Source: CAYRHN01 sp964424115 (lineage in GTDB: Bacteria; Chloroflexota; Anaerolineae; Anaerolineales; Anaerolineaceae). Taken from it: a stretch of DNA of 6,704 bases. Position 1 is the stretch's first letter. Every line of letters starts with the position of its first letter. The stretch is from the NCBI GenBank assembly GCA_964424115.1, contig CAYRHN010000048.1:1-6704 (forward strand), given 5' to 3'. The position numbers and the translations under genes were made by a program. Below, piece by piece: positions 5,738-6,704 of this stretch. The notes beneath the pieces were generated by a model that was not told the origin of the DNA, did not search any database, and saw only the letters and a list, made by a program, of their open reading frames with translations.

Positions 5738-5763
5738 CAATTGTTAAAAATGCAAAACTACTG
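5738..5763 (-). repeat. Right terminal inverted repeat
   Basis: This is the reverse complement of the left end with two differences in the middle. It ends CAAAACTACTG directly before the second ATAAGT. Confidence 0.88.
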
Positions 5764-5769
5764 ATAAGT
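5764..5769 (+). repeat. Target site duplication, right copy (ATAAGT)
   Basis: This is an exact copy of the six bases at 4336-4341, directly outside the right inverted repeat. Confidence 0.7.
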
Positions 5770-5825
5770 ATTATAGACCAGAATCGCTGAAAGATAAGTT
5801 TGGTTCTCTGGGATCTGCCGTGATG

Positions 5826-5936
5826 GTCTTGTAAAGCATAGGCCATTTTCAATTTCGGCGCGTATTCAAATAGTTGTTTCAACACCTTGCGTTCTTCGGA
5901 ACTCAGGGCTTCACGTTTTTCCGATACTCGATATGC
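5826..5936 (-). pseudogene. ISL3-family transposase fragment
   Basis: In one minus-strand frame the bases read AYRVSEKREALSSEERKV, then LKQLFEYAPKLKMAYALQD. This resembles the ISL3 transposase segment with a (K)RxxLSxEE motif followed by LxxLF-x-SPxLKxAYxL. Only about 37 residues are recognisable. Upstream in this frame a stop is met within 30 bases, and downstream the sequence stops resembling the family before the insertion sequence begins. The fragment overlaps the last 26 bases of the NB-ARC gene in another frame, so it probably marks the point where that gene was cut. The match is from memory of the family pattern and is moderate. Confidence 0.5.
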
Positions 5937-6704
5937 ACAATGGATGAATATGTTGTTTTACCCATGCGGCGCAGTTTATTGAGTCAGCACAGGTGATCAC
6001 AAAACATATGCCTGCGACCGTCTTCTCAAACAATCTGCACAAGTTGAAATCCCAATACTCCAACCCGTCAAAAACAAACAGGCAGCGCCTGCCGGGCGCG
6101 CTGATCCAGGTTTCCCAGGTGTGCTGTAAGTAGCTGTCTCCCAGGCTGGACTCTAAAGCGGGGTCGAACTCCAACCGCGCACGGGTGACCAGTTCTCGCA
6201 GAAGAGCGCTCTTGCTGCGCCAGTGGGTGTCAAACCAGTAGATTCCATCAGGAAACGCCTGGATGATCTCCGTATTGGTGGTCAACTGGTGCGCCAGGCC
6301 TGCTGAAACCGCTACTCCTTCTAGATCGGGGAATATGGTCACGCGATGCTTGGGTAGGCCATCCTCATCCCTGTCCAGCAGGTGAGCCGCCAGCCGGGTT
6401 TCGAAATCCTGCTCGACATAACTGTCTGGAATGGGTGGAATGAGCGTGATGGGGCTTTTCATAGAGATTTTGGTCAGGGTATTCTTCTCCACCGCGATGA
6501 TCTCCATGCCCTGCTTCTGTAGTTCTTCGACATAGCGCGTCCCTCCGCAGCACGCCAGGGCATAGATGTCTGCGCCGCTCATCGCCAGGCGTTCGCGGTA
6601 ATGAACGATGAAGCGCCAGAAATTGGCTGGGGTAAATGGGTTGGAGGTGAAACGTCCGCTGAACCAGTTGTTGGGTCCCTGCAGGCCGACGGAAAGGACT
6701 TCAG
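5911..6704 (-). CDS. Truncated NB-ARC/STAND-type NTPase, 5' end outside window
   Basis: 263 residues are visible and the frame is open at the right edge, so the start lies outside; an internal Met at 6582 is not the start, because 40 coding residues precede it. Numbered from that Met, residues 46-62 (TLIPPIPDSYVEQDFET) match the linker before an NB-ARC domain. Residues 80-120 align with the P-loop region, ending LAHQLTTNTEIIQAFPDGIYW. CLFVFDGLEYW (167-177) is Walker B and ICFVITCAD (192-200) the sensor-like strand. The P-loop itself reads PDLEGVAVSAGLA, where GxGGxGKT is expected, so the ATP-binding Lys is missing. The frame ends at 5911, soon after the sensor strand. The winged-helix and repeat domains usual in STAND proteins are absent, and an ISL3-like fragment begins there. 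The N-terminal ~70 residues (for example GLQGPNNWFSGRFTSNPF) are an effector-side domain I cannot name. Probably a dead remnant. Confidence 0.7.
   Translation of the reverse strand, partial: EVLSVGLQGPNNWFSGRFTSNPFTPANFWRFIVHYRERLAMSGADIYALACCGGTRYVEELQKQGMEIIAVEKNTLTKISMKSPITLIPPIPDSYVEQDFETRLAAHLLDRDEDGLPKHRVTIFPDLEGVAVSAGLAHQLTTNTEIIQAFPDGIYWFDTHWRSKSALLRELVTRARLEFDPALESSLGDSYLQHTWETWISAPGRRCLFVFDGLEYWDFNLCRLFEKTVAGICFVITCADSINCAAWVKQHIHPLCISSIGKT

Larger units (their letters stand above)
4342..5763 (-). mobile_element. Complete insertion sequence with DDE transposase (IS4/IS701-like)
   Basis: This is a 1422-bp element bounded by 26-bp inverted repeats that match at 24 positions (left 4342-4367, right 5738-5763) and flanked by ATAAGT direct repeats. 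A single transposase gene fills it, and its stop codon lies inside the left repeat. The uninterrupted gene, near-perfect ends and intact duplication suggest a recent, probably active insertion. The family is uncertain. The protein resembles IS4/IS701-type DDE enzymes, but a 6-bp duplication is not what I expect for IS701 (4 bp). The element separates the upstream region of the 184-aa gene from the ISL3-like fragment. Confidence 0.88.

Noticed and set aside
5908..5970. GKTT string (MGKTTYSSIV) on the minus strand as a Walker A motif
   Set aside because: It lies in a different, very short frame at the end of the NTPase gene, downstream of Walker B, so it cannot be the P-loop.
1..6704. tRNA, rRNA, CRISPR arrays, replication origin
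   Set aside because: I found no cloverleaf-like sequence, no regularly spaced repeats and no origin-type repeat cluster when reading the window.

Overview
The window reads as a chromosomal segment from a high-GC bacterium. A Chloroflexota (Anaerolineae-like) source is plausible: it would fit a compact Tad-type pilin operon, Pro/Thr-rich linkers on surface proteins, an NB-ARC type NTPase and several transposase families side by side. This is inferred from gene style only; no taxonomic marker gene is present. All intact genes are on the minus strand, so the layout is described from right to left in the transcription direction of each block.

Block A (about 2863 down to 1, running off the left edge) is a tight operon. 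It encodes an Flp-type pilin (58 aa), two TadE-like pseudopilins (129 and 138 aa), a TadG-like protein (140 aa), a 66-aa single-pass membrane protein, a 341-aa single-pass membrane protein with a large outside domain, and the start of a secreted Cys/Pro-rich protein. Five of the six junctions are 4-bp ATGA stop/start overlaps; the sixth is a 14-bp gap with a perfect AGGAGG. In front of flp lie an extended -10 promoter candidate and a near-perfect 24-bp palindrome over the expected transcription start. The first four genes make the fibre and minor pilin-like parts of a Tad/Flp surface appendage. The last three are unrecognised, but their coupling suggests they act with it at the cell surface.

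Block B (about 3007-3544, plus strand) is a decayed IS630-family transposase, recognisable in fragments across frames with stops and an internal deletion.

Block C (4178-3624) is an AT-rich gene, about 30% GC in two 60-base lines counted by hand. It encodes a 184-aa protein with two membrane segments and a charged, probably coiled-coil stretch between them. It lies between mobile-element material and looks acquired. Two short inverted repeats precede it.

Block D (4342-5763) is a complete insertion sequence of 1422 bp with 26-bp terminal inverted repeats (24 of 26 matching), an apparent 6-bp target duplication ATAAGT and an intact DDE transposase.

Block E (5826 to the right edge) holds a short ISL3-like transposase fragment abutting the 3' end of a truncated NB-ARC/STAND-type NTPase gene. 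Its Walker A lysine appears to be missing and its 5' end lies outside the window. Together, blocks B to E form a mobile-element graveyard next to the pilus operon.
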